In this document: one piece after another, positions 1 to 10,451 of the stretch | Layout: every line of letters starts with the position of its first letter | Numbering within the stretch: position 1 is the first letter of the stretch | From: Halosimplex halophilum | GTDB taxonomy: Archaea > Halobacteriota > Halobacteria > Halobacteriales > Haloarculaceae | Direction: 5' to 3' | DNA length: 64,000 nucleotides | Assembly (NCBI RefSeq): GCF_004698125.1 | Contig: NZ_ML214297.1 | Coordinates: 1,772,891-1,836,890 of the forward strand | Translations under genes and position numbers: made by a program | Notes under the pieces: generated by a model | What the model saw: only the letters and a program-made list of their open reading frames with translations | What the model was told of the DNA's origin: nothing | Databases searched by the model: none

Positions 1-37
1 CCGGGTCGCCCCCGCTCTCGGCGTCGTCGCCGTCCAT
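1..37 (-). CDS. N-terminal fragment of an unidentified gene running off the left edge
   Basis: An ATG on the minus strand at 37 opens a frame encoding the acidic start MDGDDAESGGDP before the window ends. Acidic N-termini of this sort are common in haloarchaeal proteins. Only 12 residues are visible, so neither function nor the reality of the gene can be settled. Confidence 0.3.
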   Translation of the reverse strand, partial: MDGDDAESGGDP

Positions 38-370
38 ATCCGTGAGGACGGGTGAGACCGGGAAAAGTCACTCGTCGCGCTACGCGGACGGGAGCGGACG
101 GAGGTCGGCGGTCGCTACGCGGTGCGGTCGCTCCCTGGTGGCGAGCGAACGGTGGAAAGAGAGGGTGGGTGGAACGGCGGAAAGGGTGGGGTGGAATCGG
201 TGGGGTGGGTGGGGTGCGGCGCCGTCGGGCGCCGACACGCGTGATCGGTTTCGTCGGCAATAAGTGCCTTGTGGCCCAATTTTCGTGAACGATACCTGCC
301 GGTGTACTTAACCGGGAGCCGGTCGATACCGTCGGGATTTAAGCGCTCGCCGGCCGCGGGTTCGAGTGAC
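38..370. other. Intergenic region upstream of sucC with a G-rich tract
   Basis: No convincing gene was seen. Bases 162-219 are dense in G-runs of three to four separated by single T or short spacers on the plus strand. Two TATA-like elements (near 304-311 and 338-343) precede sucC. Confidence 0.6.
338..343 (+). promoter_or_regulatory. TATA element of the sucCD promoter
   Basis: TTTAAG lies 27-33 nt upstream of the sucC ATG at 371. That is the archaeal TATA-to-start spacing expected for a leaderless or very short-leader mRNA. Confidence 0.55.
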
Positions 371-1518
<1,148 letters not shown>

Positions 1519-1522
<4 letters not shown>

Positions 1523-2391
1523 GTGTTCTCGTCGACGAAGACAGCCGCGTCATCGTGCAGGGTATCACCGGCGGTGAGGGCAAGTTCCACACCGAGCAGA
1601 TGATCGAGTACGGGACGAACGTCGTCGCCGGCGCCGTCCCCGGCAAGGGCGGCCAGGAGGTCGCGGGCGTCCCCGTCTACGACACCGTCGCCGAGGCCGC
1701 CGAAGAGGAGGACGCCGACACCTCCGTCGTCTTCGTCCCGCCGGCGTTCGCCGGCGACGCCTGTTTCGAGGCGCTGGGCGTCGACGAGCTCGACCTGGTC
1801 GTCACCATCACCGAGGGCATCCCGACCCAGGACGTGTCGCGGGTCTACCGCCGCCTGCAGGAGACCGACGCCTACCTCGTCGGCCCGAACTGCCCCGGCG
1901 TCATCACGCCGGGCGAGGCCAAGCTCGGCATCCTGCCGGGCAACATCTTCGAGGCCGGCCGCGTCGGCCTCGTCTCCCGCTCGGGCACCCTGACCTACCA
2001 GGTCGTCGACAGCCTCACCCAGCGCGGCATCGGGCAGTCGACCGCCATCGGCATCGGCGGCGACCCGATCATCGGCACCTCGTTCATCGAGGCGCTCGCG
2101 CTGTTCGAGCAGGACAGCAAGACCGACGCCGTCGTCATGTGCGGCGAGATCGGCGGCGAGGACGAGGAAGAGGCCGCCGAGTACATCGACGAGTACATGA
2201 CCACGCCCGTCGCCGGCTTCATCGCCGGCCGCACCGCCCCGCCGGGCAAGCGCATGGGCCACGCCGGCGCCATCGTCTCCGGCTCCGGCACCGGCACCGC
2301 CCAGTCGAAGATCGACGCGCTCGAATCCGCGGGCGTCCCCGTCGGCGACACCCCCGAGGAAGTCGTCGACAACGTCGAAGACCTGCTGTAG
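1519..2391 (+). CDS. sucD: Succinyl-CoA synthetase subunit alpha
   Basis: Encodes 290 residues, the standard SucD length. The N-terminal CoA-binding Rossmann part reads [15 protein letters not shown], followed by [14 protein letters not shown]. The C-terminal ligase part holds [19 protein letters not shown], whose histidine is the phosphorylated catalytic residue in this family. It forms the CoA-binding, phospho-histidine half of the enzyme with SucC. The gene starts inside the last codons of sucC (4-nt overlap). The next gene is 260 nt away with its own promoter-like element, so the operon is sucCD only. T-rich sequence at about 2399-2430 may help termination. Confidence 0.95.
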
Positions 2392-2651
2392 CGGCGCCGT
2401 TCTTCTCTCGGGATTCTCCCTTTTCGCGACCGTTCCGAACACGAGAGGCATCCGCCGGTTCGATCCCGGGCGGTCCGCACGACGCTCTCACGGCGCTGGC
2501 CGCGATCCCCCTGTGGTCGGTCGCCTACTGCGCCACCGCGGGGGAAGAGCAGCCGTCCGGGACCGGTCGGGGCTTTCGGGTCCACTGCGGTCCGGGGACC
2601 GCCACAGCCGGAAGCTATTTGCACACTCATTCGAGACGGTGGGTAACGACC

Positions 2652-4778
2652 GTGACGGACACGAACGAGGACGCGAGCCCGCGGTTCGAGCCGACGATGG
2701 ACCCGACGGGCGTCAGGATCGTCGACCCGATCGAGTCGGTCGAGTTCGCCGTCGGGACGGACCGACCGGTGGATCCGATCCCGGTCGCCGACGAGCCGTT
2801 TCGCTTCCCGGTCGACGCCACTGTCGAGTTCGAAGCGACGGAGATCGAGTTCCCCTACCGAGCTATCCTCACGGTGAGAGACGCCGACGGAACTCACCGA
2901 TGTGACCTGTTCGAGGACGGGGAACAGCGGTTTTCCGGCCGACGATACACGGTCGAACTGAGCAAGACGCCCGTGAAGGTCTACCTCGCCGTCGAGGGCG
3001 AACTCACCGTCCGGATATCCGGAAACTCCGCGGTGGTTCGGACCGAGAACGGTAAGGGAGTCCGTCTCGGCGCTCGGAGCTATCACTCCAGCCCGGCGGG
3101 GACGATCACGACCACCGAGGACCCGACGGACGTGGCGTCGGCGCTCTCGCGTCTCGGATCGGCACTGAAGACGCGCTCGCCCGAACGCTCGTGGCCGACG
3201 CTCCGGGGGTATCCACCGCTCGTCGAGTTCGGTGACGCACTGCACGTACCGGACGGGCTCTCCTCGCCCGACTCCGGCGTGTCGATCGTGGTACCACCGC
3301 GGCTCGATGCCCTCCTTCCGGTCGCTTCACTGGCGTTCTACCTCGACGCGACCGTTCGCATCGGGATGCCCCCTCGTCTGCGCGCGGACGGACGGGAGTG
3401 GTCACTGACCGAGGACGGCGACATCGAGACGACCGTCGCGAACGTGCTTCGACGGCAGTTCACGCTCGACTGCGTCGTCAGAACGACGGGATACTACGAC
3501 TTCGACCTCTTCGAACGTGACCTGCTCGCCGACTTGCTCCCGTTCGACCCCGGTGAGGCGTACGAGTGGCCGCTCGCCGCCCGCGTGGCAGCCTACATGG
3601 ATGTTGCGCCGACTGCGGTCGACGGAGCGGCCCCCCGCTGGCGACTCACCGCCGATCTGGTCCCCGAGCCGGACGCCGTCGAAGCGCTCCCGCACCTGGC
3701 CCACGAACTCGCCGCGATCCGCTGTCCGACCCCGGGAGACATCGACGATCCGGGCGTCGGTGGCGTCGGTCGACCGGTCTTCGGACGAGACCGGTCGGAG
3801 CAGGCGGCGCTCGCTCGGGGGGCAGATGAGGCGTGGAACCAGAACTTCGTGTACCCGGAGACCGCGACGAGCATCGAGCACGCCTACCGCGGACCCGGCG
3901 TTCCGGTGGGTGCGAGCGAACTGTCCGTCTCCGCGTACGAGCGCAGTCTGCGGCGGGATCCAGTCGAGGATGTCGAGACCAGCGTCACGGTCGTCACCAA
4001 CGACACCGACATGATCGAGGGCGACACGGTCGCGGCCATCTACGACCTGAACGAACTAGCGTCGTTCGACGTGAGGATGCTGGAGGGGCTGTCACGGTCG
4101 GAACTCGCGGACGCGCTGGCGACCGAGACAGACCTCTTGCACTACATCGGTCACGTCGACGACAGGGGGTTCGAGTGTGCCGACGGCTTTCTCGACGCGC
4201 GGTCCGTCGCGTCGGTCGGCGCCGAGGCGTTCTTCCTCAACGCCTGCACGTCGTACGAACAGGGCCGAGCGCTGGTCGAGAACGGCGCGACGGGCGGTAT
4301 CGTCACCGTCGCCGACGTGTTCGACAGCACGGCCGAACGCGTCGGCGAGACGGTCGCCCGACTACTCGGGCAGGGGTTCTCGCTGGCCGCGGCGCTGGAG
4401 ATCTGCAAGCGGACCACGGGGTTCCCGACCGGGGAGTACCTCGTCGTCGCCGACGGCGGCGTCCGGGTGACGCAGAACGAGACGGGGGTTCCGCTCGTGT
4501 ACCGCGTTACGTGGGACGAGGGGTTGATCGTGACGCCCGTGGCCTTCCCGGCGAGGGGGATCGGACTCGGGACAACCGTCGTGCCGTTCGGGAACGAGAA
4601 CGATCGCCACTTCCTCGCTGCCGGCGAAGGGTTCCCGATCGACGCCACACTCGACGCTTTCGCCGAGACCATCCGGTCCGAACCGATCCCGCTTCTGGTC
4701 GACGGCGACCTGTACTGGTCCCCGGACCTCACGAGGGACGATATCGCGGGTCTAGTCGATGCCGACTCGAACGAGTGA
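2652..4778 (+). CDS. CHAT-domain (caspase-like) protein
   Basis: Encodes 708 residues from GTG 2652; ATG 2697 is an alternative start. The C-terminal third carries the pattern of the CHAT family of caspase-related cysteine peptidases: H497-Y-I-G-H501 (LLHYIGHVDDRG) and, about 30 residues on, FFLNACTSYEQG with C532, then GGIVTVADV. H501 and C532 form the likely catalytic dyad. The first roughly 350 residues are unrecognised, with a beta-rich N-terminus of acidic haloarchaeal composition. No membrane segment or signal peptide is seen. A TATA-like CTATTTGC lies 33-40 nt upstream. Neighbours are unrelated, so the substrate and pathway are unknown; CHAT proteins elsewhere act in programmed death or defence, which is only an analogy here. 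Confidence 0.75.
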   Translation: MTDTNEDASPRFEPTMDPTGVRIVDPIESVEFAVGTDRPVDPIPVADEPFRFPVDATVEFEATEIEFPYRAILTVRDADGTHRCDLFEDGEQRFSGRRYTVELSKTPVKVYLAVEGELTVRISGNSAVVRTENGKGVRLGARSYHSSPAGTITTTEDPTDVASALSRLGSALKTRSPERSWPTLRGYPPLVEFGDALHVPDGLSSPDSGVSIVVPPRLDALLPVASLAFYLDATVRIGMPPRLRADGREWSLTEDGDIETTVANVLRRQFTLDCVVRTTGYYDFDLFERDLLADLLPFDPGEAYEWPLAARVAAYMDVAPTAVDGAAPRWRLTADLVPEPDAVEALPHLAHELAAIRCPTPGDIDDPGVGGVGRPVFGRDRSEQAALARGADEAWNQNFVYPETATSIEHAYRGPGVPVGASELSVSAYERSLRRDPVEDVETSVTVVTNDTDMIEGDTVAAIYDLNELASFDVRMLEGLSRSELADALATETDLLHYIGHVDDRGFECADGFLDARSVASVGAEAFFLNACTSYEQGRALVENGATGGIVTVADVFDSTAERVGETVARLLGQGFSLAAALEICKRTTGFPTGEYLVVADGGVRVTQNETGVPLVYRVTWDEGLIVTPVAFPARGIGLGTTVVPFGNENDRHFLAAGEGFPIDATLDAFAETIRSEPIPLLVDGDLYWSPDLTRDDIAGLVDADSNE

Positions 4779-4863
4779 CCCCGGTTCGCGCGTACCGCTG
4801 CCAAATCCCTGTCACGTGTGACCGGCCGACGCCCCTTTGACCGCGCCGCCCCAACGCCGATGC

Positions 4864-5721
4864 GTGATAGTCGCCGAGACGGCGGAGGGCTACCAGTTCG
4901 TCACCCAGCCCGACCACGCCGCCCTCGCGGGCCAGTTCGCCGACGCCTGGGGGAACGACGACTTCGACCGCCCGGACCCCTTCGGCTCGCTCGCACTCGC
5001 GGCGTACGCCCACGACACGGGCTGGCGGACCTACGACCGCCGGCCGCACCTCGCGGACGGCGAGCCGGTCGACTTCCGCGAGATGCCCGCCGGGACGTGG
5101 GTCGACCTCTACGACGAGGGGATCGAGGCCGTCGCCGGGATGGACGCCTACGCCGGCCTGCTCGTCTCGATGCACGGCGCCGGGCTGCGGAACCAGCGAT
5201 ACGGCCTCTCGCCGGCGTGGCCGGAGACGCCCGCGGCGTTCCGGGAGTTCGTCGACCGCGAACACCGTCGCCAGCGCCGCCTGCTCGACGCGCTCCGCGA
5301 CGGCGAGCGCGACGGGCCGGCGCCCGTCACGGCCGCCGACCGTGACCTCCTGCGGTCGCTCCATGACGCGAAGCGCGTCCCCGGTGGGTACGACGGGCGG
5401 CTGTGGGCCGACTACCGCCGCCTCCAGGCGTGGGACGCTCTCTCGCTATCCTTCTGTATCACCGACTCGCCGCCCGGCTACGGCGAGATCGACGCCGTTC
5501 CCGCGACCGGCGGGGACGACGCGACGCTCTCGGTCACCGCGCTCGACGACGGCACCTACCGGGTCGATCCCTACCCGTTCGAGACGGCGCCGCTGGAGGC
5601 GACGGTCCCAGTTCGGACCGTCGGGGAGGACGCCCTCGCCGACGAGGCGACGCTCGCGCGAGCGTTCTACGACGCCGGTCGGGAGCTTCGGCGGGTCACG
5701 CTCCGCCCGCCGCCGGAGTGA
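4864..5721 (+). CDS. DUF3891 family protein
   Basis: Encodes 285 residues. GTG 4864 gives MIVAETAEGYQFVTQPDHA, matching the family's typical start and its signature 'TQPDHA'. A TTG at 4837 would add nine poorly conserved residues. Histidines and acidic residues recur (AYAHDTGW, SMHGAGL, FVDREHRRQ, LHDAKRVPGG), a pattern that resembles an HD-like metal-dependent fold, but no activity is established for the family. The protein is soluble with no signal. It sits alone between the CHAT gene and a small conserved gene. Confidence 0.7.
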   Translation: MIVAETAEGYQFVTQPDHAALAGQFADAWGNDDFDRPDPFGSLALAAYAHDTGWRTYDRRPHLADGEPVDFREMPAGTWVDLYDEGIEAVAGMDAYAGLLVSMHGAGLRNQRYGLSPAWPETPAAFREFVDREHRRQRRLLDALRDGERDGPAPVTAADRDLLRSLHDAKRVPGGYDGRLWADYRRLQAWDALSLSFCITDSPPGYGEIDAVPATGGDDATLSVTALDDGTYRVDPYPFETAPLEATVPVRTVGEDALADEATLARAFYDAGRELRRVTLRPPPE

Positions 5722-5784
5722 CGGGCCGGGCGACGACCGCCCCTCACCAAAGCGATTTATCGACGGCTCCCCTCGTGACGTGGT

Positions 5785-5967
5785 ATGGAAGACGAGGCCT
5801 GGCGTTCGGTCGAAGTCGTCCGGAACAACAAGGGCGAACCGCACGTCCTCCAGCAGAAGGTCAGCGTCTACACCGCGGGCGTCACCGAGGAGTCCTCGGG
5901 CTACACGAAACCCGAGATGCAGCACCGACTCGTGCCGCTCAAGAGCCTGGTCGAACTCGACGGCTGA
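5785..5967 (+). CDS. Small conserved haloarchaeal protein
   Basis: Encodes 60 residues, MEDEAWRSVEVVRNNKGEP onward, containing VLQQKVSVYTAGVTEESSG and a C-terminal hydrophobic patch PLKSLVELDG. A TTTAT element 25-29 nt upstream (5756-5760) supports a real leaderless gene. No known domain is recognised and it has no signal or membrane segment. Its composition and promoter argue for a genuine gene; its function is unknown. Confidence 0.65.
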   Translation: MEDEAWRSVEVVRNNKGEPHVLQQKVSVYTAGVTEESSGYTKPEMQHRLVPLKSLVELDG

Positions 5968-6063
5968 GTCGGCGGCCACCGCCGGCCGGTCGCCGTCGAC
6001 CGGGTTCGGCCGGCCGACGCGTGCGATACTTTATGAGGGAGTCCGGGACCACTCCCGCTCGCC

Positions 6064-6621
6064 GTGGGAGCGCGCACGCTGGTCGCGGTCGAACGCGACG
6101 CCGACGGGTACGACCTGCACCGCTCACAGTGGGGCGGCGAGCACGTCGACCGGCTGGTCGCCCTGGTTCGGGCCGACGAGGCGCCCCCCGACCTCGTCGA
6201 CCCGGAGCCGTTCCGCTCGGGCGCGTCCGTCGAAGAACTCCTCGACTCGCTCGACCCCCGGGAGTTCGAGGTTCTGGTCGTCGCCGGCGACCGGACCGAG
6301 GCGTTCCTCGTCCCCCGGCTGGCCATCGAGACCGGCCGGCGGTACGGGACCGCATCCGGTGCGGCCACCGACCGGGAGACTCCTTCCACCGACGCCGAAC
6401 CGTCGGCGCTCGTCCCCTGGCCCGGCGAGGCCGCCGCCGAGCGGATCCGGCGGTTCCTGCGCACCGCGAAAGACGTGCTCGGCGACGCGGTCGACGCCGG
6501 CCTCGTGCCCGCGCCCGCGGCGACGCGGTACCTCGCCGTCCGGGTCGCTCGCCACCCCGATACGCTCGACCCCGACGCGATCCTGTGGATCGACGGAGGT
6601 GAGCGCGCGAGCAGCGGCTGA
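6064..6621 (+). CDS. Hypothetical haloarchaeal protein, DUF6735-like
   Basis: Encodes 185 residues from a GTG. The start MGARTLVAVERDADGYDLH followed by SQWGGEHVDRL resembles a haloarchaeal family that I recall as DUF6735. A TTTAT element lies about 30 nt upstream. The protein is soluble, with a low-complexity acidic middle (about residues 98-120). A middle segment FEVLVVAGDRTEAFLVPRL and a C-terminal WIDGG are the most ordered parts. The biochemical role is unknown. It precedes nucS, separated by 49 nt with a separate promoter. Confidence 0.65.
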   Translation: MGARTLVAVERDADGYDLHRSQWGGEHVDRLVALVRADEAPPDLVDPEPFRSGASVEELLDSLDPREFEVLVVAGDRTEAFLVPRLAIETGRRYGTASGAATDRETPSTDAEPSALVPWPGEAAAERIRRFLRTAKDVLGDAVDAGLVPAPAATRYLAVRVARHPDTLDPDAILWIDGGERASSG

Positions 6622-6670
6622 CCCGTCCCGTGTCGCGCGGTTTTTAGCCCCCGACGCCCAACCCCGAGGC

Positions 6671-7429
6671 GTGACTGCCGTCGAGGAGGGACTCCGGCTG
6701 GAGACGCGCGAGCGCCCGGGCCACGAGACCGCACGGGACCTCGTGGCCGAGGCCATCGACGCCGGCGCCCTGGTGACCGTCGTCGGCCGCTGCACCGTCG
6801 ACTACGAGGGCCGCGCGTCGAGCACGCTCGGCCCCGGCGAGCGGCTGGTGATGCTCAAGCCAGACGGCGCCGCGCTGGTCCACACCGACGAGGGCCAGCA
6901 GCCGGTCAACTGGCAGCCCCCGGACTGCGACCACGAGGCCCGCCTGGACGAGGGCCACCTCGTCGTCGAGAGCCACCGCGAGACGCCCGAGGAACACCTC
7001 CGGGTCGACTTCGAGGCCGTGCTGGAGGTGTCGGCCTACGGGCTGACCGACGAACGGGACCTCTCGCTGGAGGGCACCGAGGAGGACCTGCGCCAGCGGA
7101 TCCTCGACGAACCGTCGCTGGTCGAGGAAGGGTTCATTCCACTTGCGACCGAGCGGTCGACGCCCGCCGGCGCCGTCGACATCTACGGCGAGGACGCCGA
7201 GGAGCGGGCGGTCGCCGTCGAACTCAAGCGCCGGCGGGTGGGGCCCGACGCCGTGGGGCAACTGGGCCGGTACGTCGACGCGCTGGAGCGAGACCTCCAC
7301 GCCGACCGACAGATCCGCGGCATCCTCGTCGCGCCGTCGGTCACCGACCGCGCGCGCCGGCTGCTCGCCGAGCGCGGGCTGGAGTTCGTGCCGCTAACGC
7401 CGACCGGGCCCGACGGCGTCGACGGCTGA
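6671..7429 (+). CDS. nucS: Endonuclease NucS (EndoMS), mismatch-specific
   Basis: Encodes 252 residues from GTG 6671, the usual NucS length. The N-terminal half is the DNA-binding/dimerisation domain (GRCTVDYEGRASSTLGPGERLVMLKPDG). The C-terminal RecB-like nuclease core shows GAVDIYGED, then AVAVELKRRRVGPDAVGQL, matching the D...ExK...Q catalytic signature, then GILVAPSVTDRARRLL. In archaea NucS cuts both strands at mismatches. A TATA-like TTTTTAG lies about 28 nt upstream. The gene faces mutS end to end, 54 nt apart. The protein ends PDGVDG, lacking an obvious PCNA-binding peptide at the extreme C-terminus. Confidence 0.9.
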   Translation: MTAVEEGLRLETRERPGHETARDLVAEAIDAGALVTVVGRCTVDYEGRASSTLGPGERLVMLKPDGAALVHTDEGQQPVNWQPPDCDHEARLDEGHLVVESHRETPEEHLRVDFEAVLEVSAYGLTDERDLSLEGTEEDLRQRILDEPSLVEEGFIPLATERSTPAGAVDIYGEDAEERAVAVELKRRRVGPDAVGQLGRYVDALERDLHADRQIRGILVAPSVTDRARRLLAERGLEFVPLTPTGPDGVDG

Positions 7430-7483
7430 CCGCGGATCGACGCGGAGAACTGAGCGGATCCCGTCCGCTTGTCCGCCCGAGCC

Positions 7484-10270
7484 TCAGTCGTCCAGCGACT
7501 CCTTCAGCTCGGCGAGAGCGTTCATCGCCTCCAGCGGCGTCATCGTCGCCACGTCGAGGTCGGCGAGTCTCCGTTCGAGCTCCGAGTCGGGACCGCTATC
7601 GTCGCCGCCGGCGCTGTCGCCCTCGTCGGCGGTGCTGCTCACGCGGACGTTCTCGTCGAGGTCGTGGCCGTTAGACTCGACCGTCCCCGGACCGTCCGAC
7701 CCGGACTCGCTCTCGTCGAGCAGCTCGCGCGAGCGGTCGACCACCGCGTCGGGCACGCCGGCCAGCTTCGCCACCTCGATGCCGTAGGAGGCGGCGGCGG
7801 CGCCGGGCGCGACCTCGTGTTCGAAGGCCACCTCGCCGTCCGTGCGCTCCGTCTCGAAGTGGAGGTTGAACACGCCCGACAGCTCGTCGGCGATGGCGGT
7901 CAGCTCGTGGTGGTGGGTGGCGAAGAGGGTGGTGGCGCCGATCTCGTCGTGGATGTGCTCGGTGACCGCGCGGGCGATGGCGAGGCCGTCGGCGGTGCTG
8001 GTGCCGCGGCCGACCTCGTCGAGCAGGACCAGCGACTCGCCGGTGGCGTTGTTCAGGATGTCGGCGAGTTCGGTCATCTCGACCATGAAGGTAGAGCGAC
8101 CGCCGGCGATGTCGTCGCTGGCGCCGACGCGGGTAAAGACTCGGTCGACGACCGGGAGCCGGGCCTCGGCGGCGGGGACGAAACTCCCGGCCTGGGCGAG
8201 CACGGAGGTGAGCGCCACCTGGCGCATGTACGTCGACTTGCCGCTCATGTTCGGGCCGGTGATCACGGCGAAGAAGTGCTCGTCGTCGAAGTGGGCGTCG
8301 TTGGGGACGAACCGCTCCTCGGCGCGCTCGACGACGGGGTGGCGCCCGGCCTCGACGGCGAACTCCTCGGCGCCCACGCAGGGGCGGGTGTAGTCGAACT
8401 TCGCCGCCACGCTCGCGAAGGAGACGAACACGTCCAGCCGCGCGAGCCGGTCAGCCAGCGCCTGCACCCGCTCCGACTCGTCGGCCACGTCCCGGCGCAC
8501 CTCGCAGAACAGCTCGTACTCGAGGTCGTCCGCGCGGTCCTCGGCGCGGATGATCTCGTCCTCCCGTTCCCTGAGTTCGGGCGTGACGAACCGCTCGGAG
8601 TTCTTCAGGGTCTGCCGGCGCTGGTAGTCGTCGGGCACCCGATCGAGGTTCGGGTCGGTCACCTCGATGTAGTAGCCGTGGACGGAGGTGTGGCCGACCT
8701 TCAGCGAGTCGATGCCGGTGCGCTCGCGCTCGCTCGCTTCGAGGTCGTCGATCCACGCTTTGCCCTCCCGTTCCGTGCTCCGGAGGTCCGCGAGTTCGTC
8801 GTCGAACCCGGGCTTGACGATGCCGCCCTCCGTGAGGTCGGCGTCCGGGTCCTCCTGGATGGCCTCGTCGATCAGTTCGCGCACGTCGGCGAGGGGGTCG
8901 AGGTGTTCGCGCAACTCGACCAGCGTCGCGGAGTCGGCGTCCGACAGGGCGGCTTCCACGTCGGGGACGACCGCGAGCGTGTCGTGCAGCGAGCGCAGGT
9001 CCCGCGCCGTCGCGCGGCCGCGGGCGACCCTGGAGATGAGCCGCTCGATGTCGTACACGTCGTCGAGCAAGTCGTGCAGGTCCTCGCGCAGTCCCACGTC
9101 GCCGGTCAGTTCCGCGACGGCGTCGTGGCGGGCGGCGATGCGGTCCTCGTCCAGCAGGGGGCGGCGCAGCCAGTCGTCGAGCTTCCGGCGGCCGAGCGCG
9201 CAGGCGGTCTCGTCGAGCGCGTCGACGAGCGTGAGCGCCCGGTCGCCGTGGACCGCCCGGCGGTCGAACAGCTCTAAACTTTCCAGCGCGACCCGGTCCA
9301 GCAGCATGTACTCCCGCGGGTCGTACCGCGTGAGGGTGTTGATGTAGTCGAGCGTCGCGGTGTCGTCGATGCCGTCGTCGTTCGCGGTCGCGCCGGGCCC
9401 GGCCACTTCGGCCGTCGCGTCGTCGCCGATGTCGCCGGCGTCGGGGTTGCCGCCGCGGGTGTACTCGGCGTAGGCGAGCAGGGCGCCGATGGCCCGGACC
9501 TCCGCCTCGTCGGCCAGCCCGAGGTCCCCGAAGTACGCCTCGACGCGCTCGCGGGCGCGCTCGGCGTCGAAGGCCGTCCGCTCGTAGGGCGAGACCATGC
9601 AGTCGCCGTCGAACACGTCGGCCGGCGCGTCGGGGCCGACGATCGCTTCGGCGGGCGCGAACCGCCCGAGTTCGTCCGCGACCGAGTCCAGCCGGTCGGC
9701 GCTCGTCGCGTAGCAGTCGCCGGTCGACACGTCCAGCAGGGCGAGCCCGTACGGGCCGTTCTCGTCGCCGCCGGCCCCTGCACCGCCGCCCGCCCGCTTC
9801 GTGTCCCGGGTCGACGTATCGCCGCCCGGACCGTCCGCGGTGAGGCAGGCGACGAAGTTGTTGTCGGCGCTGCGCAGGAGTTCGTCCTCGGTGAGCGTCC
9901 CCGGCGTGACGACCCGGGTGACCGCCCGGTCGACCACGCCGCTGACCTCGTCGGGGTCCTCGACCTGGTCGGCGACCGCCACGCGGTAGCCCGCCTCCAG
10001 CAGCCGTTCGATGTACGACTCGGCGTTGTCGATGGGGATGCCCGCCATCGCGTACTCGCCGGTCGAGTCCTCGCGTTTGGTCAGCGTGATCTCGCAGATG
10101 CGGGCCACCCGCTCGGCCGCCTCGCAGAACGCCTCGTAGAAGTCACCCACCTGAAAGAGCACCAGCGAGTCGTCGTACTCCCGACAGAGCTCGAAGTACT
10201 GGGCCATCATCGGCGTCAGGTCCTCCTCCCGCTCGGCCATCTTCGCCGGCGCCCCCAGTGCCGCGTCCAT
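7484..10270 (-). CDS. mutS: DNA mismatch repair protein MutS (MutS1 type)
   Basis: Encodes 928 residues from ATG 10270. An upstream ATG (10306) overlaps the likely TATA box, so the inner start is preferred. Full domain set: mismatch-binding domain I with the F44-Y45-E46 motif (GDFYEAF), connector, lever and clamp domains, and ATPase domain V with Walker [10 protein letters not shown], Walker [13 protein letters not shown] and ATHHHEL. A haloarchaea-like acidic linker (roughly residues 840-890) precedes a C-terminal helical tail [19 protein letters not shown]. It recognises mismatches and small loops in the cytoplasm. No mutL is in the window. It is convergent with nucS. Confidence 0.95.
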   Translation of the reverse strand: MDAALGAPAKMAEREEDLTPMMAQYFELCREYDDSLVLFQVGDFYEAFCEAAERVARICEITLTKREDSTGEYAMAGIPIDNAESYIERLLEAGYRVAVADQVEDPDEVSGVVDRAVTRVVTPGTLTEDELLRSADNNFVACLTADGPGGDTSTRDTKRAGGGAGAGGDENGPYGLALLDVSTGDCYATSADRLDSVADELGRFAPAEAIVGPDAPADVFDGDCMVSPYERTAFDAERARERVEAYFGDLGLADEAEVRAIGALLAYAEYTRGGNPDAGDIGDDATAEVAGPGATANDDGIDDTATLDYINTLTRYDPREYMLLDRVALESLELFDRRAVHGDRALTLVDALDETACALGRRKLDDWLRRPLLDEDRIAARHDAVAELTGDVGLREDLHDLLDDVYDIERLISRVARGRATARDLRSLHDTLAVVPDVEAALSDADSATLVELREHLDPLADVRELIDEAIQEDPDADLTEGGIVKPGFDDELADLRSTEREGKAWIDDLEASERERTGIDSLKVGHTSVHGYYIEVTDPNLDRVPDDYQRRQTLKNSERFVTPELREREDEIIRAEDRADDLEYELFCEVRRDVADESERVQALADRLARLDVFVSFASVAAKFDYTRPCVGAEEFAVEAGRHPVVERAEERFVPNDAHFDDEHFFAVITGPNMSGKSTYMRQVALTSVLAQAGSFVPAAEARLPVVDRVFTRVGASDDIAGGRSTFMVEMTELADILNNATGESLVLLDEVGRGTSTADGLAIARAVTEHIHDEIGATTLFATHHHELTAIADELSGVFNLHFETERTDGEVAFEHEVAPGAAAASYGIEVAKLAGVPDAVVDRSRELLDESESGSDGPGTVESNGHDLDENVRVSSTADEGDSAGGDDSGPDSELERRLADLDVATMTPLEAMNALAELKESLDD

Positions 10271-10296
10271 GGGTGTGTGGGAGCGGGTCCCCCGGG

Positions 10297-10302
10297 TTAT
10301 AT
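10297..10302 (-). promoter_or_regulatory. TATA element of mutS
   Basis: On the minus strand ATATAA lies 26-32 nt before ATG 10270 and overlaps the upstream ATG at 10306. This decides the mutS start. Confidence 0.6.
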
Positions 10303-10361
10303 CCATCGGCTCCCCGTCTCCGAGTTGGTTCGAGCAGTCGGCCGGGTCGATACCACCGTCG

Positions 10362-10394
10362 ACAGCGAGCGGTGAAAGCCCTCGCCGCGCTCGC
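10362..10394. repeat. 33-bp direct repeat, copy 1
   Basis: It begins acagcgagcggtgaaagccc and ends gcgctcgc. It is identical to the copy at 10419 except for one base (g/a at position 11). Ends AGCGAGCG and CGCTCGCT (the final T one base outside) can pair as a short stem, so each copy could also fold as a hairpin. Confidence 0.7.
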
Positions 10395-10418
10395 TAGCAG
10401 TGACTGTGACCGCAGGAT

Positions 10419-10451
10419 ACAGCGAGCGATGAAAGCCCTCGCCGCGCTCGC
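10419..10451. repeat. 33-bp direct repeat, copy 2
   Basis: Second copy of the element at 10362, with repeat starts spaced 57 bp apart and one mismatch. The conserved core is gaaagccctcgccgcgctcg. Confidence 0.7.

Noticed and set aside
2139-2651. N-terminal extension of the CHAT gene into the 3' end of sucD
   Set aside because: The frame is open, but the added residues are arginine-rich and overlap sucD; a GTG with promoter spacing at 2652 fits better.
5342-6670. Long upstream extension of nucS
   Set aside because: The extra 443 residues are Arg/Ser/Pro-rich and read antisense-like composition through three other good genes. NucS is normally about 250 residues.
2652-7429. Defence island around the CHAT protein
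   Set aside because: Neighbouring genes are housekeeping or small conserved proteins; no nuclease-helicase, reverse transcriptase or toxin-antitoxin gene was seen besides nucS, which is a repair enzyme.
7469-9277. Long plus-strand frame opposite mutS
   Set aside because: Composition (valine/glycine/leucine with many Arg and His) is the typical mirror of a GC-rich acidic gene; mutS on the minus strand is unequivocal.
10362-10451. CRISPR array
   Set aside because: Only two repeat copies are present, with no third unit, no regular spacers and no cas genes nearby.
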